A program made the position numbers and the translations under genes. Positions 1 through 8,691 of a stretch of DNA of 64,000 bases are shown here, piece after piece. This DNA is from an uncultured Gammaproteobacteria bacterium (lineage in GTDB: Bacteria > Pseudomonadota > Gammaproteobacteria > PS1 > Pseudothioglobaceae). Location of the stretch: assembly GCA_902606745.1 (NCBI GenBank), contig CACLHR010000003.1, positions 1 to 64,000 on the forward strand. Reading direction: 5' to 3'. The first letter of the stretch is position 1; the number at the start of each line of letters is the position of its first letter. The notes beneath the pieces were generated by a model. That model was not told the origin of the DNA and made no database searches. It saw only the letters and a program-made list of their open reading frames with translations.

Positions 1-545
1 CGGCTATAGACAGAATTTCGAACCTCTTGAGACAGCTCAATACGTTTGATACGCACATCTACAACTTCAATACCATACTTGTCTTCTGCAATCGCCTTAA
101 GTTTACCTTTAACGCTAGCCATAATAGCTTCACGTTCATCTGAAATCACTTCAATTATGGTACGTTTTGAAAATTCACTCCTTAGTGCATCCTGATTATT
201 TTGTGCAAGCCTTAGGTTAGCTTGCGCCATTGCACCGCCAGTAGAAATGTAAAACTTTTGAGTGTCAACAATACGCCACTTAACAAATGAGTCCACTACC
301 ACATTCTTCTTTTCAACGGTCAAAAATGATTCCGCCGCTGAATCCAAAGTTTGAATACGTTTATCAAACCGCACAACGTTGTTCACAAAAGGGGTTTTAA
401 ACTTCAGACCAGGTTCATTTTCGATGGATACAATTTCACCTAATCGCAACTTAAGTGCTACTTGAGTTTCTTTGACAGTATATAAACTAGAACTCAACAA
501 GATTGCAATCAATACAGCCACAACTAAAATTATTCTATTCATCAT
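1..545 (-). CDS. hflC: HflC, protease modulator (5' part; runs off the window)
   Basis: SPFH/band-7 membrane protein that pairs with HflK around the FtsH protease. Only the N-terminal 181 codons are present; the frame stays open to base 1. The protein starts with two Met codons followed by a hydrophobic membrane anchor (about residues 4-20), then the band-7 domain with features such as TQVALKLRLGEI and RFDKRIQTLD. The start ATG overlaps the hflK stop as ATGA, so the two are translationally coupled. HflK-HflC pairing in this order is standard in proteobacteria. Confidence 0.93.
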   Translation of the reverse strand, partial: MMNRIILVVAVLIAILLSSSLYTVKETQVALKLRLGEIVSIENEPGLKFKTPFVNNVVRFDKRIQTLDSAAESFLTVEKKNVVVDSFVKWRIVDTQKFYISTGGAMAQANLRLAQNNQDALRSEFSKRTIIEVISDEREAIMASVKGKLKAIAEDKYGIEVVDVRIKRIELSQEVRNSVYS

Positions 546-1705
546 CTGTTCTCCCTTGAGCGTAATACACTTCCATCATTGCTCTGACTTGTCGGCGTAT
601 CTTTAAAAGTTTTAGAGGTTGATGACGAACTTGATGACCTCGAAGAATTAATCAACTGGTCTATCGGTAAATACATCAAAGAATCAGAATTAGAGTCTAC
701 AATAACTTTACTAGTGGAACCCAAAACCTCTTCAAGTGTCTCTCTATATAGTCTCTCTTTAGTTACAACTGGCGCCTTTAAGTATTCCTCTAGAATTTGA
801 TTAAAGCGATAAGCTTCACCTTCGGATTTAGAAACAACTTGAGATTTATAGGCTTCTGCTTCAGCAATAAGTCTTTGGCTCGCACCACGTGCCTTAGGAA
901 CAATGTCGTTAGCATAAGCTTTCGCTTCGTTAATGTATCTTTGTTCATCTTCTCGAGCCTTAACAACATCATCAAAGGCAGCTTTAACCTGTATTGGCGG
1001 TTGTGCGTCTTGCATAGTGACTGCGGTAATTACTAGACCGGTGTTGTATTCATTAAGTAAACCTTGGGAAGCACTTTTGACTTCTTGTGCAACTTGCTCA
1101 CGACCTGTCGTTAAGACATGATCCATGGTGTTGTCACCTACAACTTGTCTAATAACACTCTGGACAACATGACTCAAGGTTAATTCTGGATTAAAAACGT
1201 TAAATAAATAAGCCTGAGCATCTGCAATCTTATATTGAACGGCTAATTTAACATCAACCATATTTTCATCTTTAGTCAACATCAATGATTCAGAGCTTAC
1301 AGCACCACTATAAGATGAGTTTTGGATATTTCTAAAACCAATTTCTGTCGCCCGTATCTGTTCCACATTGACCTTGTATACTGATTCAAACGGGTAAGGA
1401 ATGCGCCAATGTGGGCCTTGATCGGTAGTGTTTTGGTATGCTCCGAATCTTAAAACAACACCCTTCTCAGCTGGATCAACAATATAGATACCAGATAGCA
1501 GCCAAAGCAATACAGCAAGTATTACAAAGTATTTCAAACTACCTTTAGCTGCCTTACTGACTCCACCTTTACCGGAACCGGAAGATCCGCCACCGAATCT
1601 TGTATTAAACTTATTTTTAAAGTCTTTAATAACTTCTTCTAGTTCTGGAGGTGTTTGGTTATTACCACCCCAAGGGTTCTTATTATTTTCATCGTTCCAA
1701 GCCAT
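542..1705 (-). CDS. hflK: HflK, FtsH protease modulator
   Basis: Partner of HflC in the inner-membrane HflKC complex that surrounds and modulates FtsH. The protein has a Gly/Asn-rich N-terminus (MAWNDENNKNPWGG), one transmembrane segment near residues 58-76 ending in YIVDPAEKGVVLRFG, a band-7 domain and a Ser-rich C-terminus. An in-frame start lies 18 codons upstream, but 1705 is preferred: the family typically begins MAWN, and a GGAG lies 6 nt before this ATG. The length of 387 aa is normal. First gene of the hflK-hflC operon, divergent from lptD. Confidence 0.94.
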   Translation of the reverse strand: MAWNDENNKNPWGGNNQTPPELEEVIKDFKNKFNTRFGGGSSGSGKGGVSKAAKGSLKYFVILAVLLWLLSGIYIVDPAEKGVVLRFGAYQNTTDQGPHWRIPYPFESVYKVNVEQIRATEIGFRNIQNSSYSGAVSSESLMLTKDENMVDVKLAVQYKIADAQAYLFNVFNPELTLSHVVQSVIRQVVGDNTMDHVLTTGREQVAQEVKSASQGLLNEYNTGLVITAVTMQDAQPPIQVKAAFDDVVKAREDEQRYINEAKAYANDIVPKARGASQRLIAEAEAYKSQVVSKSEGEAYRFNQILEEYLKAPVVTKERLYRETLEEVLGSTSKVIVDSNSDSLMYLPIDQLINSSRSSSSSSTSKTFKDTPTSQSNDGSVLRSRENR

Positions 1706-1748
1706 TTTAGCTCCAGTTTGTTTTTGACTCACCTGAAATCCCTTATCA

Positions 1749-1777
1749 TATATAGTCAAATGTTAAGATATGGCCAA
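1749..1777 (-). promoter_or_regulatory. Candidate sigma-70 promoter for hflK-hflC
   Basis: On the minus strand, TTGGCC (1777-1772) and TATATA (1754-1749) are separated by 17 nt. The predicted start of transcription near 1742 would give a leader of about 37 nt before the hflK ATG. Pattern recognition only. Confidence 0.45.
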
Positions 1778-2027
1778 ACACCAAAAAAAACAAGTAGCTA
1801 GGCCACTTTTTAGTAAAAACTTTTCAAAACATCTTACGTTATATAACATACGCACCATTTTGCCTAAAATATTACTGCTATCTATTATTGCAAAGCAAAA
1901 GCTATTTTACCCAAAAAATAATTTTTTTTAGAGCTGATTTTAATTGGATAACTCTATAGTTAATGTGGTCATGCACAGAGTCCATATAATGATAAAATGT
2001 GCCAATTTAGAATCACTATTTTTATTC

Positions 2028-4289
2028 ATGAAAAAACACTTAATTGTTTCCATTTTAGCCTTAAGTGCTTTTTCGATCGAAGCTGATGGCGTCAACCTGA
2101 TTTGTGCACCATATCAGCCTCTTTGCACGAATTGCCCCGAACATCAAACACTTTTTCCTCTTGAAACACTATCCAAAGACTCTGAAAGCTTAGACATTGA
2201 GGCAGATAAAAGCGAAATAATTGAGAATAAATATCACTTGAGTGGAGATGTTGAATTAAAGTCCGACTCTTATTTTCTCGCTGCCGATGATGTAGAAGTT
2301 TTTACTTCTGACAACTCCACACTAGCTAAGGGCAATGTAAGGTTTCAGGATAACACTTACTTAATTACTGGTGATGTATTATCTGCAAAAAAAGAAGACG
2401 ATAAACTCATAGCTACAGCTACAAATGCCAATTATCAACACTTTGCAGTAGGCCCGGGAGGAGCTAATGGTTATACTGAAATAATTTCTAAAACCTCTAA
2501 TAGTGTATTACTTACAAATGCAACATACAGTCTATGTCCTGTAAATGAGAATGACTGGTTAATTGATGCAGATTCTATAGAACTTAACCTAGATAAAAAT
2601 AGAGGTATTGCTGATAAAGCGACCGTCGTATTTTATGGTATTCCAATTTTTTATTTACCAAAATATAGCTGGGTACTTGAAGGTCGAGGGTCAGGCTTTT
2701 TAACTCCAAGTTACGACAGCTACACTGAAACAACACAGACTGGCAGTTCATATAGCTTAAGAGTACCTTATTACTTTAATATTGCACCAGACCGTGACTT
2801 AGTTGCTGCGATGACTTATATGTCTAGTAGAGGTTTTATTTATGAAGGCAAATACCGTCAACTAATTGCACCTAAAATCACTGAAGAACATGAGCATTCT
2901 CTCTGGGAAATAGAAACTAAATACCTTTCAGATGACAAAATAACAAATTTAAATCGCTGGCTTATTGATACAACAATAGAACTAGACCTATCTAAAAAAA
3001 CGCATTTGAGTGTAAAATATAACCGCGTATCTGATGCAAAATATTTTGAAGAAATTGCTCGTACTAATACTAAAGTAAAGACTCTTAATTCTCACTTAAA
3101 GCTCAGTTTTGATGATCCTAATAAACATCTAGGCGTAACGATTCTGACTGAAGACGAACAACCTGTCAATGCTGGCATATCAGTCTACACAAGAGCAGCA
3201 GAAGGATCTATTTCGAAAACTTTTAATGCTGATAATAAGATGCCAATTCAAGTTGATGTTGTCAGCACCAAGTTTGCTCACGATACGCCTGGTAAAGAAT
3301 CTGGTATCAGAACACATGGAAACCTTGGTATTACAAGAGAGCTCTCTAGAGATTTCCCAATAATTACAACAAGGGCAAATGTAAGCTCAACTTATTATAG
3401 GCTTGATAACAGTAACAACATCAATCGCACAATCGCTGGAACTGGTGTTGATTTTGCTTTTCCTTTTATAAACCAAGGTAATTTATATGGTTCAAAAGTT
3501 AATCATACATTGACTCCCAAAATTTCATACAACTACAGAGCAAAAAAAGTCCAAGGAAACATTCCAATTTTTGACAGTACCGACAAATATGACGACATTA
3601 TAACCTTCGCAGATCTTACTTCAGGAGAGAGGTATACAGGACTAGACAGAATCACCAATGCTAACGACTTGACCCTCAGTATTGAGTCAAGTCACAGAGA
3701 TGTAAATGCACTGGATGATGACAAAGATCTTTTAAATATGAAGATTGCTCAAACTTTTTACACTGATGACGAGGTAGTCAGTGATACGGCCAATACGAAT
3801 TATGAAACTAGGAAATCTTATTCAGATATAGTTGCATCAATAGATGTAGCTATTAGTAATTTTACCTTCGGTAGTGCAATCCAATTTAACCCTGACACCT
3901 CTTCAATAGTTAAAAAAGAGAATAGTCTAAGTTATATCCTCAACCCAAGAAAATTTGTTTCAATTGCTTTGAGTGACGAAGGTACAAAAAAGACTAGAAA
4001 AATTTATGGAGCCTATCCACTGAATAATTCAATACATCTGTTCGGTGGCCTTGATAGGACAACTTCAACTGGTGTCACGAATGCAGAAACCACTGGAATA
4101 GCCTATGAATCCTGTTGTTGGGCGTTTCGTCTTGCTCACTTTAAAGAAGACAACGGAGCGGGTGGTTATAATTATAGTACTGGTGTTGAATTAGTGTTAT
4201 CAGGCTTAGGCTCAACTGCAACGCCTTTAAAGGATCGCATAGAAACAAACATACCAGACTATAATGCAAACCTTAGGTACAAACCTTAG
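2028..4289 (+). CDS. lptD: LptD, LPS-assembly outer-membrane protein
   Basis: Outer-membrane beta-barrel that inserts lipopolysaccharide, with an N-terminal periplasmic OstA-type jellyroll. The chosen ATG gives a clear signal peptide (MKKHLIVSILALSAFSIEA). In-frame TTG/ATG codons upstream would bury it, so 2028 is preferred, although no strong Shine-Dalgarno is visible. An early cysteine cluster follows the signal (ICAP, PLC, TNC). A middle Cys sits in SLCPVNENDW and the paired Cys lies in ESCCWAF (about C696/C697), matching the disulphide pattern of the family. The size is 753 aa. It starts an lptD-surA-rlmB cluster, the usual lptD-surA neighbourhood. LptE is not in this window. Confidence 0.93.
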   Translation: MKKHLIVSILALSAFSIEADGVNLICAPYQPLCTNCPEHQTLFPLETLSKDSESLDIEADKSEIIENKYHLSGDVELKSDSYFLAADDVEVFTSDNSTLAKGNVRFQDNTYLITGDVLSAKKEDDKLIATATNANYQHFAVGPGGANGYTEIISKTSNSVLLTNATYSLCPVNENDWLIDADSIELNLDKNRGIADKATVVFYGIPIFYLPKYSWVLEGRGSGFLTPSYDSYTETTQTGSSYSLRVPYYFNIAPDRDLVAAMTYMSSRGFIYEGKYRQLIAPKITEEHEHSLWEIETKYLSDDKITNLNRWLIDTTIELDLSKKTHLSVKYNRVSDAKYFEEIARTNTKVKTLNSHLKLSFDDPNKHLGVTILTEDEQPVNAGISVYTRAAEGSISKTFNADNKMPIQVDVVSTKFAHDTPGKESGIRTHGNLGITRELSRDFPIITTRANVSSTYYRLDNSNNINRTIAGTGVDFAFPFINQGNLYGSKVNHTLTPKISYNYRAKKVQGNIPIFDSTDKYDDIITFADLTSGERYTGLDRITNANDLTLSIESSHRDVNALDDDKDLLNMKIAQTFYTDDEVVSDTANTNYETRKSYSDIVASIDVAISNFTFGSAIQFNPDTSSIVKKENSLSYILNPRKFVSIALSDEGTKKTRKIYGAYPLNNSIHLFGGLDRTTSTGVTNAETTGIAYESCCWAFRLAHFKEDNGAGGYNYSTGVELVLSGLGSTATPLKDRIETNIPDYNANLRYKP

Positions 4290-4292
4290 GTA

Positions 4293-5189
4293 ATGAAGAG
4301 AGTTTCGGCTCTTATTCTTCTCTGTCATCTCGGAGTATGTTTTGCAGCAAACACCATCATTGCGGTAGTCAACGATGAAGCTATCACCTTTCAATCAATA
4401 GAACAACAATTGAATGATACCAACTCACTTGATGAAAAAATTAACATTGTAGAACAACAGATTGACTTCGTACTCCAAATAAGTAAGGTAATAGAAATTG
4501 GTCTTAGTCCTTCCCAAGATGACATTAACGGAGTTCTCAATCAATTAGCTATTGATAACAATATATCTATGGAGCAGCTTCAGTCCTATCCAGAATTTCC
4601 ATCCTTAATCCAACAAATTACTGATAGACTTTCAATTCTTAACTTACAACAATATATTACAAAGGGTTTGATTATTGAATTGTCTGAAGATGAAATAGAT
4701 AATTGCACATCCAACATCAATGATAGAGATACTAAGCAAATCAGGATAGCTCAAATCATCATTTCACAAATTGATAACTCGGATTTGAGCATTGAAAATC
4801 AAGAAAAGGCTATCAGAAATTTTCTGAAAAAACTCTCAGACCATATTGTCAAAGGCGCTTCTTTTGATGCATTCGCTAAACTACATTCTCAGCATCCTAG
4901 TTACGTAAATGGTGGACTTTCAGAGTGGATGTTCGTTAACAACCCTACCATAGAGATGTTTGATTCACTCCAAGATGGCGAAGTTTCTGAAATCTATGCT
5001 ATAGAAGCAGGTTGGGCAATAGCAACAAAGATTGAGGAACGATATATAAACCTTGATATTGAAAACTGTAAAGAGAAAATTATTTATCAAAAAGCTCAAC
5101 AATTTTATTCTGATTGGTTGAAAGATCTAAGAGATTCCGCTTATATTGAAATTTATACTGATAAACTGAAGTTATTTTCAAATGTCTAA
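4293..5189 (+). CDS. surA: SurA-like periplasmic chaperone, single parvulin domain
   Basis: Periplasmic chaperone that assists outer-membrane protein folding. It has a signal peptide (MKRVSALILLCHLGVCFAA), then a SurA N-terminal region starting NTIIAVVNDEAITFQSIEQQ. One parvulin-type rotamase segment follows, roughly residues 147-247 (IRIAQIIIS, FDAFAKLHSQHPS, GGLSEWM, EAGWAIATKIEER). At 298 aa it is much shorter than the usual ~430-aa SurA with two parvulin domains, so one repeat appears to be missing. The start is 3 nt after the lptD stop, and the 3' end overlaps rlmB by 8 nt. The position next to lptD supports SurA over other SurA_N proteins. Confidence 0.82.
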   Translation: MKRVSALILLCHLGVCFAANTIIAVVNDEAITFQSIEQQLNDTNSLDEKINIVEQQIDFVLQISKVIEIGLSPSQDDINGVLNQLAIDNNISMEQLQSYPEFPSLIQQITDRLSILNLQQYITKGLIIELSEDEIDNCTSNINDRDTKQIRIAQIIISQIDNSDLSIENQEKAIRNFLKKLSDHIVKGASFDAFAKLHSQHPSYVNGGLSEWMFVNNPTIEMFDSLQDGEVSEIYAIEAGWAIATKIEERYINLDIENCKEKIIYQKAQQFYSDWLKDLRDSAYIEIYTDKLKLFSNV

Positions 5190-5928
5190 ATCAATACACA
5201 TATACGGCTTTCATAGCATTGAAGCTCAACTCAAATCAAACCCAGAATGTATCCTTAATGTTTTTGTTCAATCTGGAAGGTCTGATAGTCGCATGAGTAA
5301 AATAACTTCAGTTCTCACTACTCAAAAAATAAATTTTTCAAAAATTAACAAAAACAAACTTGACCGACTGGCTAAAGGCGAACTTCATCAAGGTATTGTT
5401 GCAGAAGTTATTTTGCCTCCACTGCAAGGACATGAAGCAATGATTGAGTTTGTTACTAAAATCTCAAGTATCCCTCTTATATTAATGTTAGATTCTATTC
5501 AAGACCCAAGAAATCTAGGGGCTTGCCTTAGAAGTGCCAACGCCGCAAGAGTCGACTGTGTTATTGTTAATAAAGATGGTTCTGCACCTATAAATGCCGT
5601 TGTTCATAAAACATCAGCTGGTGCAATCAATCAACTTAAAATATTCCAAGTGACAAACTTGGTAAGGGCTATTCAATCTCTACAAGGTCAAGAACTATGG
5701 GTGATAGGTCTTGATGGAGATGTTACAACTTCATTATATGACATTAATCTCAGTGATCCTGTAGTAATTGTAATGGGTACTGAGGGTAAAGGGCTAAGGC
5801 AACTAGTTAAAAAAACCTGTGATCAGCTAGCTCACATACCAATGATAGGTAATGTTGAAAGCCTTAACGTTTCTGTTGCAACCGGAATAGCTCTATTTGA
5901 AGGTATAAGACAGAGACAAAGTAGTTAA
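5182..5928 (+). CDS. rlmB: 23S rRNA (guanosine-2'-O-)-methyltransferase RlmB
   Basis: SpoU/TrmH-family knotted methyltransferase. RlmB modifies G2251 (E. coli numbering) in the 23S rRNA peptidyl-transferase loop. The N-terminal substrate-binding region begins IYGFHSIEAQLKSNP. The three SpoU motifs are visible: LDSIQDPRNLGACLRSA, VIVMGTEGKGL and IPMIGNVESLNVSVATGIAL. The length (248 aa) matches the family. The start overlaps the end of surA by 8 nt, so it is probably co-transcribed with lptD-surA. RlmB is preferred over TrmH because of the N-terminal domain and the length. Confidence 0.92.
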   Translation: MSKSIHIYGFHSIEAQLKSNPECILNVFVQSGRSDSRMSKITSVLTTQKINFSKINKNKLDRLAKGELHQGIVAEVILPPLQGHEAMIEFVTKISSIPLILMLDSIQDPRNLGACLRSANAARVDCVIVNKDGSAPINAVVHKTSAGAINQLKIFQVTNLVRAIQSLQGQELWVIGLDGDVTTSLYDINLSDPVVIVMGTEGKGLRQLVKKTCDQLAHIPMIGNVESLNVSVATGIALFEGIRQRQSS

Positions 5929-5944
5929 AAATTAAAGAGGTTTT

Positions 5945-5953
5945 TGGTATAAT
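5945..5953 (+). promoter_or_regulatory. Extended -10 promoter for DUF177-rpmF-plsX-fabH
   Basis: TGGTATAAT contains a consensus TATAAT at 5948-5953, close to an extended -10 TG. It lies 23 nt before the DUF177 start, in the only gap between rlmB and that gene. No good -35 is visible. Confidence 0.55.
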
Positions 5954-5976
5954 ATTCAGGCTTTAGAAAACAGAAA

Positions 5977-6477
5977 ATGGAATTAAATAAGAGTCTTCCA
6001 AACCAACTAAAACTCTTTAACTTTGCAAAAAAAGAAATTAGCTTGTCAGGACTATATCAGATATGTGATTTTCCTAAAATAAGTGAAATTGCTAGCAACA
6101 AAAGAGACAATATAAAGGTGGACTTGTCGTTTTATTTAAAAAATAATAAAACGCCTTGTGTTGATGGGATAATCGAGTTAGACATTGTATTAGAGTGCCA
6201 AAAGTGCCTGGATGATTTATCTATAGCATTGAAAGTTAATTTTAATTTGGTATTTGTAAAACATGACCAACAATCTGAAGAACCAGACTCACATTATGAA
6301 ATATATGTGATTGAAGAGGACGAGTTGGCAACACATGATTTAATTTCTGATGAAATTTTGTTATCAATTCCTATGGTTCCAGCTCACGATTATGATTGCA
6401 TAAAAGATATTAATAAACAAGAAATAGTTGAGGAAAAATCTGAAAATCCTTTTGCTATTCTAAAAAAATTAAAATAG
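5977..6477 (+). CDS. DUF177/YceD-family protein, 23S rRNA accumulation
   Basis: 166-aa protein of the DUF177 (YceD) family, which almost always sits directly upstream of rpmF, as here. The recognisable core is the Cys pair in LECQKCLDDLSIALK followed by an acidic segment with DLISDEILLSIPMVPAHD. YceD has been linked to 23S rRNA and ribosome assembly; the molecular role is not well defined. An ATG at 5977 follows a strong -10 element closely. Its gap to rpmF is 23 nt. Confidence 0.85.
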   Translation: MELNKSLPNQLKLFNFAKKEISLSGLYQICDFPKISEIASNKRDNIKVDLSFYLKNNKTPCVDGIIELDIVLECQKCLDDLSIALKVNFNLVFVKHDQQSEEPDSHYEIYVIEEDELATHDLISDEILLSIPMVPAHDYDCIKDINKQEIVEEKSENPFAILKKLK

Positions 6478-6500
6478 CCGATGGAGGCAAGGAGTAAAAA

Positions 6501-6701
6501 ATGGCGGTACAAAAAAGCAGAAAAACACCTTCTAAGAGGGGTATGCGTAGGTCACATAATGCATTGAAAAATCCTGCGTTGTCTGAAGACCAAGAGACAG
6601 GTGAAACCCACTTAAGGCACCACATTACTGCAGATGGCTACTATCGCGGCAAAAAGGTCATTAAGTCTACTGTAGATGATATAGAAGAAGCAGAAACCTA
6701 A
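6501..6701 (+). CDS. rpmF: 50S ribosomal protein L32
   Basis: Small basic ribosomal protein of the large subunit. It begins [19 protein letters not shown] and carries the family signature [18 protein letters not shown]. At 66 aa it is slightly longer than E. coli L32 because of an acidic C-terminal tail (about 10 residues). A strong ribosome-binding site (GGAGGCAAGGAG) precedes the start. The order DUF177-rpmF-plsX-fabH is the classic ribosome/fatty-acid junction. Confidence 0.97.
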   Translation: MAVQKSRKTPSKRGMRRSHNALKNPALSEDQETGETHLRHHITADGYYRGKKVIKSTVDDIEEAET

Positions 6702-6709
6702 ACATTGGT

Positions 6710-7732
6710 ATGACAATTAAGGTATCAATTGATGCCTCTGGCGGTGACTTCGGATTTCCTGTTACGGTGAAAGCCGGAATCAATGCATTAGGTGTTTATA
6801 AAGATCTTCATCTCCACTTTGTGGGTGATGAGAAAGGTATCCAGGAAGAGCTAAATAAACATTCAATTTATAAAACTTTATTAGATCGAATTTCTATTAC
6901 TCATGCAAGTGAAGTCATCAATATGGATGACTCCCCTTCTATTGCACTTCGTCATAAAAAAGACTCATCAATGAGAGTAGCAATTAACTTAATCCAGGAC
7001 GGAACAGTAGATGCCTGTGTTAGTGCTGGCAATACTGGAGCCTTGATGACAATAGCTCGATTTATTCTCAAAACAATTGAAGGTGTTGATCGACCTGCTA
7101 TTATGGGAAGTTTTCCAACTGTTAATGGGCATATCCATGTCCTTGACTTGGGTGCAAATGTTGACTCAAAGCCAGAAACTTTATTGCAATTTGCAATCAT
7201 GGGATCTATTACAGTACAAAACACTGAAAACATTCCAAATCCTTCAATCGGGTTGTTAAATGTTGGGGTTGAGGAAATGAAAGGGCATGATAGAATTCAA
7301 GACACAGCTGAGCTCCTTAAAGCTTCTTCACTAAATTATTCAGGATTTGTTGAGGGTGATGATATCTATAAGGGTGTAGTTGATGTTATTGTCTGTGATG
7401 GTTTTGAAGGAAATATTGCATTAAAGGCAAGTGAAGGGGTTGCTAACCTGTTCTCCCATTTTCTTAAAGAATCTTTTAACAGAAATTTCTTAACAAAAAT
7501 GGTTGCTTTACTAGCTAAACCTATCATGAATAATTTTAAATCTCATGTCGATCCTGGACAATATAACGGTGCAAGCCTTCTAGGCCTAAAAGGAGTTGTC
7601 GTTAAAAGCCATGGAAATGCTGACGTTAATTCATATTTTCAAGCAATTAAAGAAGCATACTTGGAAGCCCATGCTAAAATCACTGATAAAATTTCAGAAC
7701 AGCTGACACGCGAATTAGAAGAACATAAATAA
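6710..7732 (+). CDS. plsX: Phosphate acyltransferase PlsX
   Basis: Makes acyl-phosphate from acyl-ACP for phospholipid synthesis. It begins MTIKVSIDASGGDFGFPVTV. Family features include DACVSAGNTGALM, HVLDLGANVDSKPE, VGVEEMKGHD and VVDVIVCDGFEGNIALKASEG, and GASLLGLKGVVVKSHG near the C-terminus. The length of 340 aa is normal. It follows rpmF by 8 nt and precedes fabH by 10 nt, so it is an operon member. Confidence 0.96.
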   Translation: MTIKVSIDASGGDFGFPVTVKAGINALGVYKDLHLHFVGDEKGIQEELNKHSIYKTLLDRISITHASEVINMDDSPSIALRHKKDSSMRVAINLIQDGTVDACVSAGNTGALMTIARFILKTIEGVDRPAIMGSFPTVNGHIHVLDLGANVDSKPETLLQFAIMGSITVQNTENIPNPSIGLLNVGVEEMKGHDRIQDTAELLKASSLNYSGFVEGDDIYKGVVDVIVCDGFEGNIALKASEGVANLFSHFLKESFNRNFLTKMVALLAKPIMNNFKSHVDPGQYNGASLLGLKGVVVKSHGNADVNSYFQAIKEAYLEAHAKITDKISEQLTRELEEHK

Positions 7733-7742
7733 TAATTATTAC

Positions 7743-8687
7743 ATGAAAAAATTTGCAAGAATTGTTGGCACTGGCAGCTATCTACCTCCTAGAATAATCA
7801 CCAATTCTGAGCTAGAAAAGACACTTGACACTACAGACGAGTGGATAACAAGTAGGACAGGTATTAAGGAAAGAAGAGTTGTTAATGGTGAAAGTACTTG
7901 TGATCTAGCCCTAGAAGCGAGCAAAAGAGCACTAGAAATGGCTGAAATGAGCGCTTCAGAAATTGATTTAATTATTCTTGCAACCACTACTCCAGATAAA
8001 ATTTTTCCTGCAACTGCAACGATGCTTCAAAACCAAATTGGAGCCACTTGTCCAGCATTTGATCTCCAAGCAGTTTGTGCTGGCTTTGTTTTTGCCTTAA
8101 CAACTGCACAGCAATATATAGAAAATGGCGCTGCTAATAATGTTTTAGTCGTAGGTAGCGAAACTTATTCTAGAATTATTGACTGGAGTGACCGTTCTAC
8201 TGCAATTCTTTTTGGTGATGGTGCTGGTGCTGTAGTTTTGTCGAGTAATAACTCCACTGGAATTATGTATTCAAAAATCTTAAGTGATGGGAGATATCTG
8301 TCTTCACTACATGTCAATAACAACTATATTAACGAAACTGGTACTATTGAAATGGCTGGCAATGAAGTTTATAAAATAGCCGTCAATCGACTCTCAGAAC
8401 TTGCGGAAGAAACACTCAAAGATTGCAATATGACTTCAGATGATCTCACATGGATGGTTCCACATCAAGCCAACATTCGTATTATTAGTGCTGTTGCAAA
8501 AAGAATCAAGCTACCAATGAGTAAAGTGGTACTGACTATAGAAAAGCATGGAAACACTTCTGCTGCTTCAATTCCTTTGGCTCTCGATGTTGCAGTTCGT
8601 GATGGTCGTATTAAAAAAGGAGACAACCTCCTATTTGAAGGTATTGGTGGTGGATTCAGCTGGGGTAGCGTTCTTGTTGAGTACTAG
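7743..8687 (+). CDS. fabH: 3-oxoacyl-ACP synthase III (FabH)
   Basis: Initiates fatty-acid synthesis by condensing acetyl-CoA with malonyl-ACP. The catalytic triad is visible: Cys112 in LQAVCAGFVFAL, His in WMVPHQANIRI and Asn in KHGNTSAASIPLAL. A C-terminal FEGIGGGFSWGSVLVEY completes the thiolase fold. The length of 314 aa is normal. The cluster stops here: fabD, fabG and acpP, which usually follow, are absent, and the next gene is convergent with only 4 nt between the stop codons. Confidence 0.96.
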   Translation: MKKFARIVGTGSYLPPRIITNSELEKTLDTTDEWITSRTGIKERRVVNGESTCDLALEASKRALEMAEMSASEIDLIILATTTPDKIFPATATMLQNQIGATCPAFDLQAVCAGFVFALTTAQQYIENGAANNVLVVGSETYSRIIDWSDRSTAILFGDGAGAVVLSSNNSTGIMYSKILSDGRYLSSLHVNNNYINETGTIEMAGNEVYKIAVNRLSELAEETLKDCNMTSDDLTWMVPHQANIRIISAVAKRIKLPMSKVVLTIEKHGNTSAASIPLALDVAVRDGRIKKGDNLLFEGIGGGFSWGSVLVEY

Positions 8688-8691
8688 TTTT

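Noticed and set aside
1770-1931. 53-codon plus-strand ORF (starts MAKHQKKQVARPLF) in the hflK-lptD gap
   Set aside because: It overlaps the likely -35 region of the hflK promoter, has no Shine-Dalgarno and is simply AT-rich with many Lys/Phe/Leu codons. Could be real but unsupported.
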